Shown here: positions 26,390 to 35,904 of the stretch, piece after piece | How positions within the stretch are numbered: position 1 is the stretch's first letter | How the letters are laid out: every line of letters begins with the position of its first letter | From: Lentilitoribacter sp039986595 | Lineage (GTDB): Bacteria > Pseudomonadota > Alphaproteobacteria > Rhizobiales > Rhizobiaceae | Assembly (NCBI GenBank): GCA_039986595.1 | Contig: JBDWQJ010000005.1 | Location: forward strand, 1 to 64,000 | Reading direction: 5' to 3' | Length of the DNA stretch: 64,000 nt | Notes under the pieces: generated by a model | Told to the model about the DNA's origin: nothing | Database searches by the model: none | Seen by the model: the letters and a program-made list of their open reading frames with translations, nothing else | Made by a program: the position numbers and the translations under genes

Positions 26390-26869
26390 TTAGAGCTGTT
26401 TTTCAAACACTAAAGCTTCCATACCACCCTCTTCCAAGCGGATATTCATATTTTTATAGCCAAAACGCTCATAAAAGCCAACAGCTTTTACATTGCGCGC
26501 ATCAACACCCAAACGCATCACTTTGGCTTCTGGAAAACTCATTTCGATCTCTTGCAACAAATCGCGGCCAATACCTTGTCTTTGATGCTCAGGCAACACG
26601 TATAATTGGCTAAGATAAGCAATCCCGTCCTCGCTTGGTGCTTTAACAAAGGCAATGCCGCCGAGCGTTTTACCATCATCGGCAACAACAAATTCAGCAT
26701 TACGATCTTCAAGATTTTGCTTGATCGCCTCTAAACTGTGCCAATTTTCGCAAATATCATTGACAATTTCAGCACTGTAGATCGCATCATACGTATCGTG
26801 CCAAGTATCAACCAGAACCGGCCTAATCTTATCAATATCGCGAACAGATGCTGTGCGAACAAAAAACAC
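26390..26869 (-). CDS. GNAT family N-acetyltransferase (after gatB)
   Basis: 159 residues. The acetyl-CoA-binding motif A is YVLPEHQRQGIGRDLLQEI (RQGIG loop), followed by the NVKAVGFYERFGYK motif B. The start is GTG inside TAGTG, sharing one base with the gatB stop, so translation is coupled. The substrate is unknown; such proteins may acetylate protein N-termini, small amines or toxins. Confidence 0.85.
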   Translation of the reverse strand: MFFVRTASVRDIDKIRPVLVDTWHDTYDAIYSAEIVNDICENWHSLEAIKQNLEDRNAEFVVADDGKTLGGIAFVKAPSEDGIAYLSQLYVLPEHQRQGIGRDLLQEIEMSFPEAKVMRLGVDARNVKAVGFYERFGYKNMNIRLEEGGMEALVFEKQL

Positions 26870-28377
26870 TATTCTACACCGAGCTTTTCGCGAACGAGTT
26901 TTTGTACTGCTTGTGGGTTGGCTTTGCCGCCCGTTGCTTTCATCACCTGACCAACAAACCAGCCTGCCAATTGCGGCTTGGCTTTCGCTTTTTCAACTTG
27001 ATCTGGGTTGTTTGCAATAATCTCATCAACTGCCGCCTCAATAGCACCAGTATCTGTGACTTGTTTCATGCCGCGCTCTTCAACGATTTGCGCAGGATCA
27101 CCGCCTTTACTGAAGACAATCTCAAACAATTCTTTCGCAATCTTACCCGAAATTGTTTCATCTTGAATCATTGAAATGATCGCGCCAAGCTGTTCGGGAG
27201 ATACCGGACTGTCTTCAATTTCCTTGCCTGCTTTGTTTAATGCGCCCAATAAATCATTGATGATCCAGTTTGCAGCAAGTTTTCCATCACGACCTTCAGC
27301 AACTTTTTCAAAGAAGTTTGCAATAGACTGCTCAGTCACAAGAATGGACGCATCATAAATGGAAAGACCAAGTTCATTAACCAAGCGATCTTTCTTCTCA
27401 TCTGGAAGCTCAGGCAAATCTTTTGCAAGATTATCGACATACTCCTGAGAAAACTCTAGAGGCAACAAATCTGGATCTGGGAAATAACGATAGTCATGCG
27501 CGTCCTCTTTAGAGCGCATAGAACGTGTTTCACCTTTACCTGGATCAAATAAACGCGTTTCTTGATCGATCACACCACCATCTTCGATAATTGCAATCTG
27601 ACGACGTGCTTCATATTCAATTGCTTGACCAACAAATCGGATTGAGTTGACGTTTTTAATCTCACAACGCGTACCAAATTCGCCACCTGGCTTGCGAACA
27701 GATACGTTTACATCAGCGCGCATGGAGCCCTCATCCATGTTACCATCGCAAGTACCAAGATAACGTAGGATTGTGCGAAGCTTCGTTAGATAAGCTTTTG
27801 CCTCATCAGAAGAACGCATATCAGGTTTTGACACGATCTCCATCAAGGCTACGCCTGAGCGGTTTAAATCGACATAAGATAGCGTTGGATGCTGATCGTG
27901 GATTGATTTGCCCGCATCTTGCTCAAGGTGCAAACGCTCAATACCAATTTCAGTATCTTCAAACTGACCTTTATTGTCAGGTCCAACGGAAATGATAATT
28001 GTGCCCTCACCGACAATGGGATCCTTAAACTGTGAGATCTGATAACCTTGTGGCAAATCCGGGTAGAAGTAGTTTTTACGGTCAAAAATCGAACGGTTAT
28101 TGATTTGGGCTTTTAGACCAAGACCAGTTTTAACTGCCTGACGAACGCATTCTTCGTTGATCACGGGCAACATGCCCGGCATGGCAGCATCAACAAGTGA
28201 CACATTATCATTTTGCGCACGGCCAAATTCAGTTGAAGCACCTGAGAATAATTTAGCTTCACTGGTCACCTGAGCATGAACTTCCAAACCGATGATAACT
28301 TCCCAGTCGCCAGTGGCGCCTGCAATAAAACGTTTGGCTTCGGGAGTGCGTGTATCGACAAGAACTGGAGCTGTCAT
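26869..28377 (-). CDS. gatB: Aspartyl/glutamyl-tRNA amidotransferase subunit B
   Basis: 502 residues. GatB holds the tRNA and the phosphorylation site that converts Glu-tRNA(Gln), and often Asp-tRNA(Asn), before amidation. Signatures are WEVIIGLEVHAQVTSEAKLFSG and FYPDLPQGYQISQF. The C-terminal YqeY/GatB domain ends VQKLVREKLGVE. A 199-nt gap with no recognisable gene separates it from the GNAT gene upstream. Confidence 0.97.
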   Translation of the reverse strand: MTAPVLVDTRTPEAKRFIAGATGDWEVIIGLEVHAQVTSEAKLFSGASTEFGRAQNDNVSLVDAAMPGMLPVINEECVRQAVKTGLGLKAQINNRSIFDRKNYFYPDLPQGYQISQFKDPIVGEGTIIISVGPDNKGQFEDTEIGIERLHLEQDAGKSIHDQHPTLSYVDLNRSGVALMEIVSKPDMRSSDEAKAYLTKLRTILRYLGTCDGNMDEGSMRADVNVSVRKPGGEFGTRCEIKNVNSIRFVGQAIEYEARRQIAIIEDGGVIDQETRLFDPGKGETRSMRSKEDAHDYRYFPDPDLLPLEFSQEYVDNLAKDLPELPDEKKDRLVNELGLSIYDASILVTEQSIANFFEKVAEGRDGKLAANWIINDLLGALNKAGKEIEDSPVSPEQLGAIISMIQDETISGKIAKELFEIVFSKGGDPAQIVEERGMKQVTDTGAIEAAVDEIIANNPDQVEKAKAKPQLAGWFVGQVMKATGGKANPQAVQKLVREKLGVE

Positions 28378-28576
28378 TTTAGGACCTTAAAATTGCTTTG
28401 GATATTTTCTTTTCTTCGTAAATCAATGCGTAAAAGACTGCAAGCGTTCAAGTTTGAAATAAGACAAATACCGAGATCTTATTTACACAAGTCATTATGC
28501 GAGATCATGTAGAGTGCCATTCACCTTAAACATGAATTTAATCTTATATATCAAACACATCTTACACCGTATTGAA

Positions 28577-29065
28577 TCAAATACTCACCGAATTGAATCT
28601 CTTTCTCATCTCCAATGTATCGACAGATTTGTCCATTGTGGGAGAATATGTGGATTTTAATCCACTGATTGCATATTCATGCTTTTTAAAAAAGGACAAT
28701 GCAGGCGCGTTTTTTGCATGTGTTTCTAGATCAATCTCATCAAACTCGCGCGCTTTTGCCTGTTGTTCAAGCTCGGAAAGTAGCGCTGAGCCAACCCCAT
28801 GCCGTTGGAAATTGGGCAAAACCCATAAGTCTGTAATTTTGTTTTGACCCGCTTCTAAAGCTGCCCAACCCACAACTTCACCATCTGCCTCCGCGACGAT
28901 GATAATTGGCCAATACTGCTCACAAAACCCAAAATAGGTCGCTTCAGCTTTTTCCCTTAAGTGATTTGTCACTTCACCAGCAGCAGCAAACGCTTGCTCC
29001 CAAGCAATCACACCCAACGCAGCTAATGTGCGGATATCGGTTGATCGTGCTTGGCGAACTATCAA
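28577..29065 (-). CDS. GNAT family N-acetyltransferase (between gatA and gatB)
   Basis: 162 residues with motif A LWVLPNFQRHGVGSALLSEL and motif B NAPALSFFKKHEYAISG. The start is TTG at 29065, six bases after the gatA stop, with GGTGG from the gatA end as likely ribosome site. A nearby ATG is in another frame. It is distinct in sequence from the two other GNATs in this operon. The substrate is unknown. Confidence 0.82.
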   Translation of the reverse strand: MIVRQARSTDIRTLAALGVIAWEQAFAAAGEVTNHLREKAEATYFGFCEQYWPIIIVAEADGEVVGWAALEAGQNKITDLWVLPNFQRHGVGSALLSELEQQAKAREFDEIDLETHAKNAPALSFFKKHEYAISGLKSTYSPTMDKSVDTLEMRKRFNSVSI

Positions 29066-29071
29066 TTGGCA

Positions 29072-30556
29072 TTACCACCATTTAGTTGGAGTAAATCGTC
29101 CTGCTGCTTGTTCTATCACATGAGCAGTTTTGAACAAACCTTCTTCATCAAACGGCTTACCGATAAGTTGCAACCCAAGTGGAAGCCCCTTCTCGTCCAA
29201 CCCGGCAGGAACGGCAATTCCAGGAAGACCTGCCATATTCACAGTCACAGTGAAGATGTCATTAAGATACATTTTCACAGGATCGGCAGCCATTTCTTTA
29301 TCGCCAATTGCAAATGCTGATGAGGGAGTAGCAGGTGTCAAAATCGTATCAATGCCTTGAGCAAATGCGTTTTCGAAATCACGCTTGATCAATGTGCGAA
29401 CTTTTTGCGCTTTAATGTAGTATGCATCATAATAACCAGCTGACAGCACATAAGTACCAATCATAATACGGCGACGAACCTCAGGACCAAAACCTTCTGC
29501 GCGTGTTTGCTCATACATGTCTTCAATGTTTTTGCCATCAACGCGTAAACCATAGCGCACACCATCGTAACGCGCCAGGTTTGAAGAGGCTTCCGCTGGC
29601 GCTACAATATAATAAGCTGGGAGCGCATATTTTGTGTGCGGCAGCGAGATATCTACAATCTCAGCGCCCGCATCTTTCAGCCATGCGATGCCCTGCTGCC
29701 AAAGCTTTTCAACATCATCAGGCATGCCATCCATGCGGTACTCTTTAGGAATACCGATTTTCATACCTTTGACGGAGCCGCCAAGCGCAGCTTCATAATC
29801 TGGCACTGGCATATCAACACATGTTGTGTCTTTCACGTCTGTGGACGCCATTGAGCGCAGCATAATCGCTGCATCACGCACATCACGCGCAATTGGACCC
29901 GCCTGATCAAGCGAAGAAGCAAATGCAACAGTGCCCCAGCGTGAGCAACGACCATATGTTGGTTTAATACCAACTGTTCCGGTAAAAGCTGCTGGTTGAC
30001 GAATAGATCCGCCAGTATCTGTTGCCGTTGCACCTGCGCAGAGGTTTGCAGATACAGCTGACGCTGAGCCGCCAGATGAACCACCTGGAACAAGTGATTC
30101 ATTTGAATTCTTTGCACGCCAAGGGTTCGTAACTGCACCATAATAACTGGTTTCGTTAGATGAACCCATCGCAAATTCATCCATATTGAGTTTACCAAGC
30201 ATCACCGCACCATCATCCCAAAGATTTTTGGTCACAGTAGATTCGTACTTTGGCTCAAACTTATCAAGAATGTGACTACACGCTTGTGTGTGAACACCTT
30301 CTGTTGCAAATAGATCCTTGATCCCAAGCGGAATACCCTCAAGATTACCACCCTCGCCCTTAGCAAGTTTTGCATCTGATGCAGCTGCCATCTCACGCGC
30401 TTTATCATGGGTAACCTTGATATAAGCATTCAGCTGATCATTGGCACTATCAATGGTTGAAAGATATGCATCTGTCAGTTCAACAGATGTAATCTCTTTT
30501 GATTGAAGTTTCTGCCGAGCTTCGGCGATGGTCAATTGTGTTAGTTCAGTCATCAT
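29072..30556 (-). CDS. gatA: Aspartyl/glutamyl-tRNA amidotransferase subunit A
   Basis: 494 residues. This amidase-signature enzyme produces ammonia from glutamine. The Ser-cisSer-Lys triad is visible: K80 in GIKDLF, S160 in PGGSSGGSASAV and S184 in GGSIRQPAAFTG. It starts with ATGATG, overlapping the upstream GNAT stop, so the two are translationally coupled. It works with GatB and GatC from the same operon. Confidence 0.97.
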   Translation of the reverse strand: MMTELTQLTIAEARQKLQSKEITSVELTDAYLSTIDSANDQLNAYIKVTHDKAREMAAASDAKLAKGEGGNLEGIPLGIKDLFATEGVHTQACSHILDKFEPKYESTVTKNLWDDGAVMLGKLNMDEFAMGSSNETSYYGAVTNPWRAKNSNESLVPGGSSGGSASAVSANLCAGATATDTGGSIRQPAAFTGTVGIKPTYGRCSRWGTVAFASSLDQAGPIARDVRDAAIMLRSMASTDVKDTTCVDMPVPDYEAALGGSVKGMKIGIPKEYRMDGMPDDVEKLWQQGIAWLKDAGAEIVDISLPHTKYALPAYYIVAPAEASSNLARYDGVRYGLRVDGKNIEDMYEQTRAEGFGPEVRRRIMIGTYVLSAGYYDAYYIKAQKVRTLIKRDFENAFAQGIDTILTPATPSSAFAIGDKEMAADPVKMYLNDIFTVTVNMAGLPGIAVPAGLDEKGLPLGLQLIGKPFDEEGLFKTAHVIEQAAGRFTPTKWW

Positions 30557-31014
30557 GCAATCTTTTTAAAGTAAAATCTGGAAAATCCAGAATCAGGGTA
30601 ATCTAGAAACGCGCCACAAGTTTTATAGCCATTTCGTTCATATAATCGCCAAGCCAGTTCAAACCCGGGTGCTTCCCCAGTTTCAAGCTTAAGTTCTTCA
30701 AGGTTCTGCGAGGTGGCCAAGTTTTCGATCTCATTGAGAATTTTAGATCCAACGCGCTCACCTCGAACTTCATCTAAGGTAAACATACGTTTGACTTCAC
30801 CAAGCTGTTTATCATGTTGCTTAAGAGCACCCATCCCAACAGCTTTATTCGCATCATTTCGCGCCACAAATAGTGTAACGCCAGGTTCAGACATTTGCTC
30901 TACCGTCAATTGAAACTGAAATTCCTTCGGCGTTAAAGGCATCATATATTCGTTGAGCTGTTTAACCAGCACCCGAATATCATCCTGCAACGGAGTTTCA
31001 ATTTCAATGCGCAA
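30553..31014 (-). CDS. GNAT family N-acetyltransferase (between gatC and gatA)
   Basis: 153 residues: VKRMFTLDEVRGERVGSKILN is motif A with an RGERVG loop, then ELAWRLYERNGYKTCG. The KRMFTLDEVRGERVG arrangement resembles small GNATs described as putative acetyltransferases. It starts with TTG, with AGGGA about 10 nt upstream, 12 nt after gatC, and its stop overlaps the gatA start as ATGA. The role is unknown. Confidence 0.82.
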   Translation of the reverse strand: MRIEIETPLQDDIRVLVKQLNEYMMPLTPKEFQFQLTVEQMSEPGVTLFVARNDANKAVGMGALKQHDKQLGEVKRMFTLDEVRGERVGSKILNEIENLATSQNLEELKLETGEAPGFELAWRLYERNGYKTCGAFLDYPDSGFSRFYFKKIA

Positions 31015-31026
31015 CGTCTTAATTCC

Positions 31027-31314
31027 CTACTCAACAACCTTAGGAACAACAAAGAAGTTGTCATCGCTTTCAGGCGCATTGGCAATGATGTCATCAGCTT
31101 TTGCACCATCGCTCACGCCATCTTTGCGTTTTTTCATCTCCATTGGCGTAACTGACGTCATAGGTTCGACACCTTCAACATCAACTTCTGAAAGCTGTTC
31201 GACAAATCCTAAAATAGCATTGAGTTCGCCTTCCATTTTGCCAAGATTTTCTTCGCTAATGGCAATGCGGGAGAGTTTTGCAACACGCTTAACCGTTGCC
31301 TGATCTACTGACAT
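31027..31314 (-). CDS. gatC: Aspartyl/glutamyl-tRNA amidotransferase subunit C
   Basis: 95 residues, normal length. MSVDQATVKRVAKLSRIAIS is followed by the central EGVEPMTSV and the end DDNFFVVPKVVE. GatC wraps around GatA and stabilises the GatA-GatB contact. It is the first gene of the gat operon, read on the minus strand. Confidence 0.96.
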   Translation of the reverse strand: MSVDQATVKRVAKLSRIAISEENLGKMEGELNAILGFVEQLSEVDVEGVEPMTSVTPMEMKKRKDGVSDGAKADDIIANAPESDDNFFVVPKVVE

Positions 31315-31400
31315 ACGTCTACTCCGATGAATTTTTTATATTCTTTTCGCTATAACCCTGCTGAGTGGCAAGGGCAAGAACGTTTTATGGATTATAGGGT

Positions 31401-32105
31401 TTAAAGCTCAATCGCCGTTCCTGGAACAAGTTTTAGAACCTTGTCGCCATCTTCACCCAACGCTTCAATGAATTGATCCGCATTTGGTGTTAATGATGGG
31501 AAACTTGCAAAATGACATGGGATGATGGAGCTAAATTTGAAAAACCGCTGGCATGCAAGCGCTGCAACCGCACTTCCCATCGTATAGCGATCACCAATTG
31601 GTACAATCCCAATATCAGGCTCATGCAATTCATTGATCAATGCCATATCGGAAAAGATGTCAGTATCACCCATATGCAAAACTGATGGCGCATCTCTGAA
31701 ATGAAACATCAAACCATTGGCGTTACCCAACGCGTGTGAGACCCCATCGCTGGTAATTTTGGCAGATGAATGTTTTGCATCAACAAATGTCACGGAAAAA
31801 TCATCAAAGCCAATTGTGCCGCCGGTATTGCCGCCTTCTGTCTTCTTAATCCCCTGCACATCATTCAACCAATTACATAAATCAGCATTTGCGATCACTG
31901 TTGCATTGGTTCTGTTGGCAATTTCAACGGTATCACCTAAATGATCGCCATGACCGTGGGTGAGTGCAATATGCGTAATATCCCCAGTGACTTTTTCAAA
32001 ATCAATTGAAGCATTCGGATTACCTTTTATAAAAGGATCGACCAAAATCACCGTATTATTAAGTTCAAATTTAAACGCTGAATGTCCAAGCCAAGTGAGT
32101 TTCAC
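31401..32105 (-). CDS. UPF0173 metal-dependent hydrolase (beta-lactamase fold)
   Basis: 234 residues. The family start MKLTWLGHSAFKFEL, the metal motif LTHGHGDHLGDT and later histidines in VDAKHSS, LHMGDTD and IPCHFASFP fit the UPF0173 branch of the metallo-beta-lactamase fold. The physiological substrate is unknown. GTG at 32105 is chosen: GGAG lies 9 nt upstream, while an ATG three codons earlier touches it. It diverges from ruvX across 76 nt. Confidence 0.9.
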   Translation of the reverse strand: MKLTWLGHSAFKFELNNTVILVDPFIKGNPNASIDFEKVTGDITHIALTHGHGDHLGDTVEIANRTNATVIANADLCNWLNDVQGIKKTEGGNTGGTIGFDDFSVTFVDAKHSSAKITSDGVSHALGNANGLMFHFRDAPSVLHMGDTDIFSDMALINELHEPDIGIVPIGDRYTMGSAVAALACQRFFKFSSIIPCHFASFPSLTPNADQFIEALGEDGDKVLKLVPGTAIEL

Positions 32106-32181
32106 TTTTTCCATCTCCAATATCGCAAAATCAAGAAAATCAGTATAGAGGTGCAGATAACGCAAATTTGGCAGAATCACC

Positions 32182-32667
32182 ATGGCAATTATTGAAATTG
32201 AAGATGTTTCCAATCTTTTGGAAAAAGGACAGACGCTCATTGGCCTCGATCTAGGGACAAAGACCATTGGCATTGCTGTTTCAGACCTTGGAATGAGTTT
32301 TGCCAACCCTCGCCCTGTCATCAAGCGACGAAAGTTTAAACTCGATGCAGAAGAACTTATCGCTGTGATGGAAGCTGAAAAAGTTGGCGCTGCAATTATT
32401 GGCCTGCCATCAAATATGGATGGTTCACAAGGTCCACGTGTTCAAGCAACGAAGGCGTTTGTGTCAAATATGAGCAAGTTGACCGAAATCCCATTTGTAT
32501 TTTGGGATGAGCGATTATCAACGGTCGCAGCAGAACGAGCACTTATTGGAATGGATGTGTCACGCAGCAAACGCAAAGAACGTATTGATTCAGCTGCTGC
32601 CGCTTTTATTCTTCAAGGCGCTCTTGATAGATTGTTCTCGCTCACAGGCGATAATACCGCGTCCTGA
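32182..32667 (+). CDS. ruvX: Holliday-junction-resolvase-like protein RuvX/YqgF
   Basis: 161 residues with the RNase H-like fold: LIGLDLGTKTIGIAVSDLGM at the start, then IIGLPSNMDGSQGPR and the VFWDERLSTVAAE motif with catalytic acids. The family is linked to 16S rRNA 5'-end maturation and was first named a resolvase. Its 3' end overlaps the convergent small membrane protein gene by 55 bp. Confidence 0.93.
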   Translation: MAIIEIEDVSNLLEKGQTLIGLDLGTKTIGIAVSDLGMSFANPRPVIKRRKFKLDAEELIAVMEAEKVGAAIIGLPSNMDGSQGPRVQATKAFVSNMSKLTEIPFVFWDERLSTVAAERALIGMDVSRSKRKERIDSAAAAFILQGALDRLFSLTGDNTAS

Positions 32668-33008
32668 GCGGTTTCAAGAACATGATAAGGCGACTTAATG
32701 ATGTTCTCAGCAACTTTTTCTTCGCGTTTTGCGGCGCGATAGCTCTTCCACCAATTGCGCAAACGGCTGAATGGTTTGAAATAGACAACAGTGAAAACAA
32801 ACACGGTATCGACAAGTAAGATACGTGGAAGCGAACCGCGGATTGTATCTACATCTACCCCAGTAATTCTGCTGTAAATACCAAAATAGGAATCGTTAAA
32901 TTCGCGGGTTAAGAAGAATAGCCCAAAATTCATGTCATTCATTGAAAGGCCGTGCCAAAGCGCAAGTAACCCGACCGGTATTCCCCAAAAAATGATCAAA
33001 TACTTCAA
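32613..33008 (-). CDS. Small membrane protein next to ruvX (DUF6105-like)
   Basis: 131 residues. Two hydrophobic segments (about 3-20 and 62-82) flank SMNDMNFGLFFLTREFNDSYFGIYS, a pattern I recall from small membrane proteins beside ruvX in Rhizobiales (DUF6105); the name is from memory. The C-terminal 45 residues are polar and may be poorly conserved, since they are encoded opposite the ruvX end. The function is unknown. Confidence 0.72.
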   Translation of the reverse strand: MKYLIIFWGIPVGLLALWHGLSMNDMNFGLFFLTREFNDSYFGIYSRITGVDVDTIRGSLPRILLVDTVFVFTVVYFKPFSRLRNWWKSYRAAKREEKVAENIIKSPYHVLETAQDAVLSPVSENNLSRAP

Positions 33009-33208
33009 CGCAAAACCCTAACGTATTATCAACCGCCTATCATAGCGGAACCTATCCTAGCATGAAATCTATGCCAAAACCGACCCGCTTTGCAACGTAA
33101 ACAATTTATTAAGGTTAACAGCCATGGTGTAATCGCATTGTTATAGATTGACACATTACAGCTACGCTCCTATCCATTGGCCTTCGCCCTCAGCATGAAA
33201 GCCTGATC

Positions 33209-34147
33209 TTGCTCATTATTTTTGAATCCATCCTCCCGGTATTTTTAATTGTTGCCTTTGGTGTCGCACTGAGAAACTGGCGCATTATTTCACCAGATTT
33301 TTGGCCACACTTTAATAACTTTGGCTTTTATGTCCTATTTCCCGGCTTGATATTTCATTCAATTGTCACAGCTGATTTTAATGCGCTTCCAGTGGGTAAA
33401 ATCATGCTTGCCAGTGTATTGGCTTTCGGATCGATACCAATTTTTGTTCTTCTATTATGGCCATATTTTAAAGTTAGAAACGTAAGCAAACCTCAATTTA
33501 CATCTGTTTTTCAAACAACAACGCGCTGGCATGGGTTCATGGCGTTAGCGATTGCTGAAAAGATGTTTGGAAATGAGGGTTTAACCTTTGTTGCTGTAAT
33601 CATGCTAGTTATCATATTGCCAATCAATTTTATCAATGTCGCGGTCATGGTTGCCTTTGATGATACAAAACATTCAATTGCATCATTTATCCAAAAGATG
33701 TTCACCAACCCAATCATTGTTGCAGCGCTTATTGCCATCATTTTCCAAATATTGGGAATTAGACTTTACGGCCCAATTGAACAATCCATCGACTTCATTG
33801 CACGTGCAGCTCTTGGTATGGGACTGTTGATGATCGGCGCGGGTTTGAGCATTTATATGTTAACCCACCCAAATCGGATTACAATTTTTGCTGTTTGCGT
33901 TAAATTGTTATTGTTGCCAACAATTGCTTTTATCGTGGGCACATATTTTGATTTCACGCTAACGGAACTGACATTGTTCACAATTGCCTGCGCAGTGCCT
34001 ACTGCAAACAATGGATATGTTTTGGCGCAAAAAATGGGCGGCGATGCTCCGCTTTATGCATCCATTGCGTCGCTGCAAGTGGTCGCGTCGTTTTTTACAA
34101 TTCCATTAGTTTTGCTGACGCTCGAAAAGCTATATTCTTCGTTCTAG
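33209..34147 (+). CDS. AEC family transporter (auxin efflux carrier type permease)
   Basis: 312 residues, about ten membrane spans in two five-span halves. FESILPVFLIVAFGVALRN is at the start, LGMGLLMIGAGL near residue 210 and an NNGYVLAQKMGGD motif near the end, as in the AEC/malonate-type permease family. The cargo is not predictable. The start TTG at 33209 has no clear ribosome site, so the exact N-terminus is open. It is convergent with the acyl-CoA dehydrogenase gene, 7 nt apart. Confidence 0.87.
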   Translation: MLIIFESILPVFLIVAFGVALRNWRIISPDFWPHFNNFGFYVLFPGLIFHSIVTADFNALPVGKIMLASVLAFGSIPIFVLLLWPYFKVRNVSKPQFTSVFQTTTRWHGFMALAIAEKMFGNEGLTFVAVIMLVIILPINFINVAVMVAFDDTKHSIASFIQKMFTNPIIVAALIAIIFQILGIRLYGPIEQSIDFIARAALGMGLLMIGAGLSIYMLTHPNRITIFAVCVKLLLLPTIAFIVGTYFDFTLTELTLFTIACAVPTANNGYVLAQKMGGDAPLYASIASLQVVASFFTIPLVLLTLEKLYSSF

Positions 34148-34154
34148 GTTAGAT

Positions 34155-35768
34155 TTAACGATTGGACGGATATAACAATTCAAGAATGCGATGCGCATCA
34201 AAGCGGCCATCAAGCATACCATAGCTTGATCGCCATGCACCACCCAATCGTGTTTCCACAAAGGCTTCTGCGATAGGCCCTGCCCCGATACGTTTTAGTT
34301 CAGACGCGGCACCAGATAATGCTAATTGTTCGGTCAACATGCGAGACATGCCAGCGTCGTTTTCGCACACAAGCATGCAGGCGTTAAGAACTTGCTGGGT
34401 CCTATCGCTGACGGAACCAAGATCAGATGTCACATCACTAACAACAGCATCAAACAAATCACGACCATGTTTTAAAACGCGCAAGACATCCTTGGTCATC
34501 AAGTCACTGCCTGTCTCATAAATGAGGTTGGTAATCGCATCACGATGATTGCGCCCTAGACTTGACCCAGAGGCAAAAGCGGCTGACCCGACACTTTCCA
34601 TTGTCTCAGAAATAAGTGTTGGTGATGTTTTACAAACCCAATATTTCGCAACAGGTGTCATCAAGCGGGCATATGCTGCATCTTCAGGCGAAGTTGCCGC
34701 TTTATCATAAGCCTTTGCAACACGCATCATTAAAGCTGTCGCACCCGCCACATCAAGCGCCATATCTGCCAGCACACGCGGGGCTAAGTCATCGGACGTG
34801 TGATAAGGTTTTTGGCGCCAGTAATGCACAGCTTTTGCAAGACTTGAACGCATTAAACCAGCAGAGATCACCGCAATATCGTGCCGTATCAGTGTTATGG
34901 CATCTAATATTGTACGCATCCCATCGCCTTCACCACCAAGTAAAAAACCAAACGCGTTGTTAAACTTCATTTCAGCTTGCGGATTGGAGTGATACCCAAC
35001 TTGCTCACGCAATCTTAAAATCTCGATATTGTTTTGCGAACTGTCCTGCAAAAGTCGCGGAACCAGAAAGCAGCTCACACCAACTTCTGTTTGCGCCAGC
35101 ACAATAAATGCATCACTCATAGGTGCAGAAACATGCCATTTCTCACCTGAAATTCTATAAAGCCCTTCGCTTACGCGCTGAGCACGCGCATCGATCTGTT
35201 CAATTGAACCACCGCTTTTACGTTCACTCACCGCCCAACCTACTAAGAGGCCGGTTTTTTTCGCAGGAGCAATATCGGTACTATCATACATCCGCGATAG
35301 CAATTTATCAGACCAATCACGCTGGAGTGCTGGATTTGATAAGATCAAGGCCAATGATGCATGTGTCGTCGTGCTTTGCGTTAAATGTCCAGCTTCTAGT
35401 CCTGCAGACAAATAGAGGCTCATCGTGCGCATTTGATGGCCAAATCCAGCCGTTTTGCGCTGCGCATCATCCCACACAGATGCATGTAACCCGTAACTAA
35501 CTGCTTTTCGCTGCAAGGCATGCCAAGCAGGATGGTATTCCACATGATTAAGCTGATCACCAAAGGTATCGCTGGTGCGTAGTTGCGGTTTGATATGATT
35601 GGCTAACCGTGCCAACTCATCCGCTTCATGTGAGCCTGCATATTGTCCCAACAGCGAAAATTGTGCTTGTGCTGCACGCGGCATTTGCCCTGATATATCG
35701 CGCAACAAAGGATCGGCTTGGAACGTGTTGACGTTAAGCGTCAATGGATCAATTTTAGCTTGCGCCAT
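34155..35768 (-). CDS. AidB-like acyl-CoA dehydrogenase
   Basis: 537 residues from MAQAKIDPLTLNVNTFQADP. The AidB branch is shown by FGDQLNHVEYHPAWHALQRK near residue 70, and the C-terminal extension ending ETRLGGAWRSSYGMLDGRFD. The catalytic glutamate region NLIYETGSDLMTKDVLRVL is kept. AidB-type flavoproteins are tied to alkylation stress in E. coli; the true substrate is unresolved. An open frame adds 29 residues upstream without family support. Confidence 0.88.
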   Translation of the reverse strand: MAQAKIDPLTLNVNTFQADPLLRDISGQMPRAAQAQFSLLGQYAGSHEADELARLANHIKPQLRTSDTFGDQLNHVEYHPAWHALQRKAVSYGLHASVWDDAQRKTAGFGHQMRTMSLYLSAGLEAGHLTQSTTTHASLALILSNPALQRDWSDKLLSRMYDSTDIAPAKKTGLLVGWAVSERKSGGSIEQIDARAQRVSEGLYRISGEKWHVSAPMSDAFIVLAQTEVGVSCFLVPRLLQDSSQNNIEILRLREQVGYHSNPQAEMKFNNAFGFLLGGEGDGMRTILDAITLIRHDIAVISAGLMRSSLAKAVHYWRQKPYHTSDDLAPRVLADMALDVAGATALMMRVAKAYDKAATSPEDAAYARLMTPVAKYWVCKTSPTLISETMESVGSAAFASGSSLGRNHRDAITNLIYETGSDLMTKDVLRVLKHGRDLFDAVVSDVTSDLGSVSDRTQQVLNACMLVCENDAGMSRMLTEQLALSGAASELKRIGAGPIAEAFVETRLGGAWRSSYGMLDGRFDAHRILELLYPSNR

Positions 35769-35904
35769 AGAATTTGACTTTCTGGAATCAAAATATTCCT
35801 CCAATTTGTATGGGGACAGCGCACAAATGTCACCCCATTTGAGTTGCCCTTTCACCGAAAGCTTTCTATAGAATGCAAAATTCTACGATATAGAGAGTGC
35901 AATC

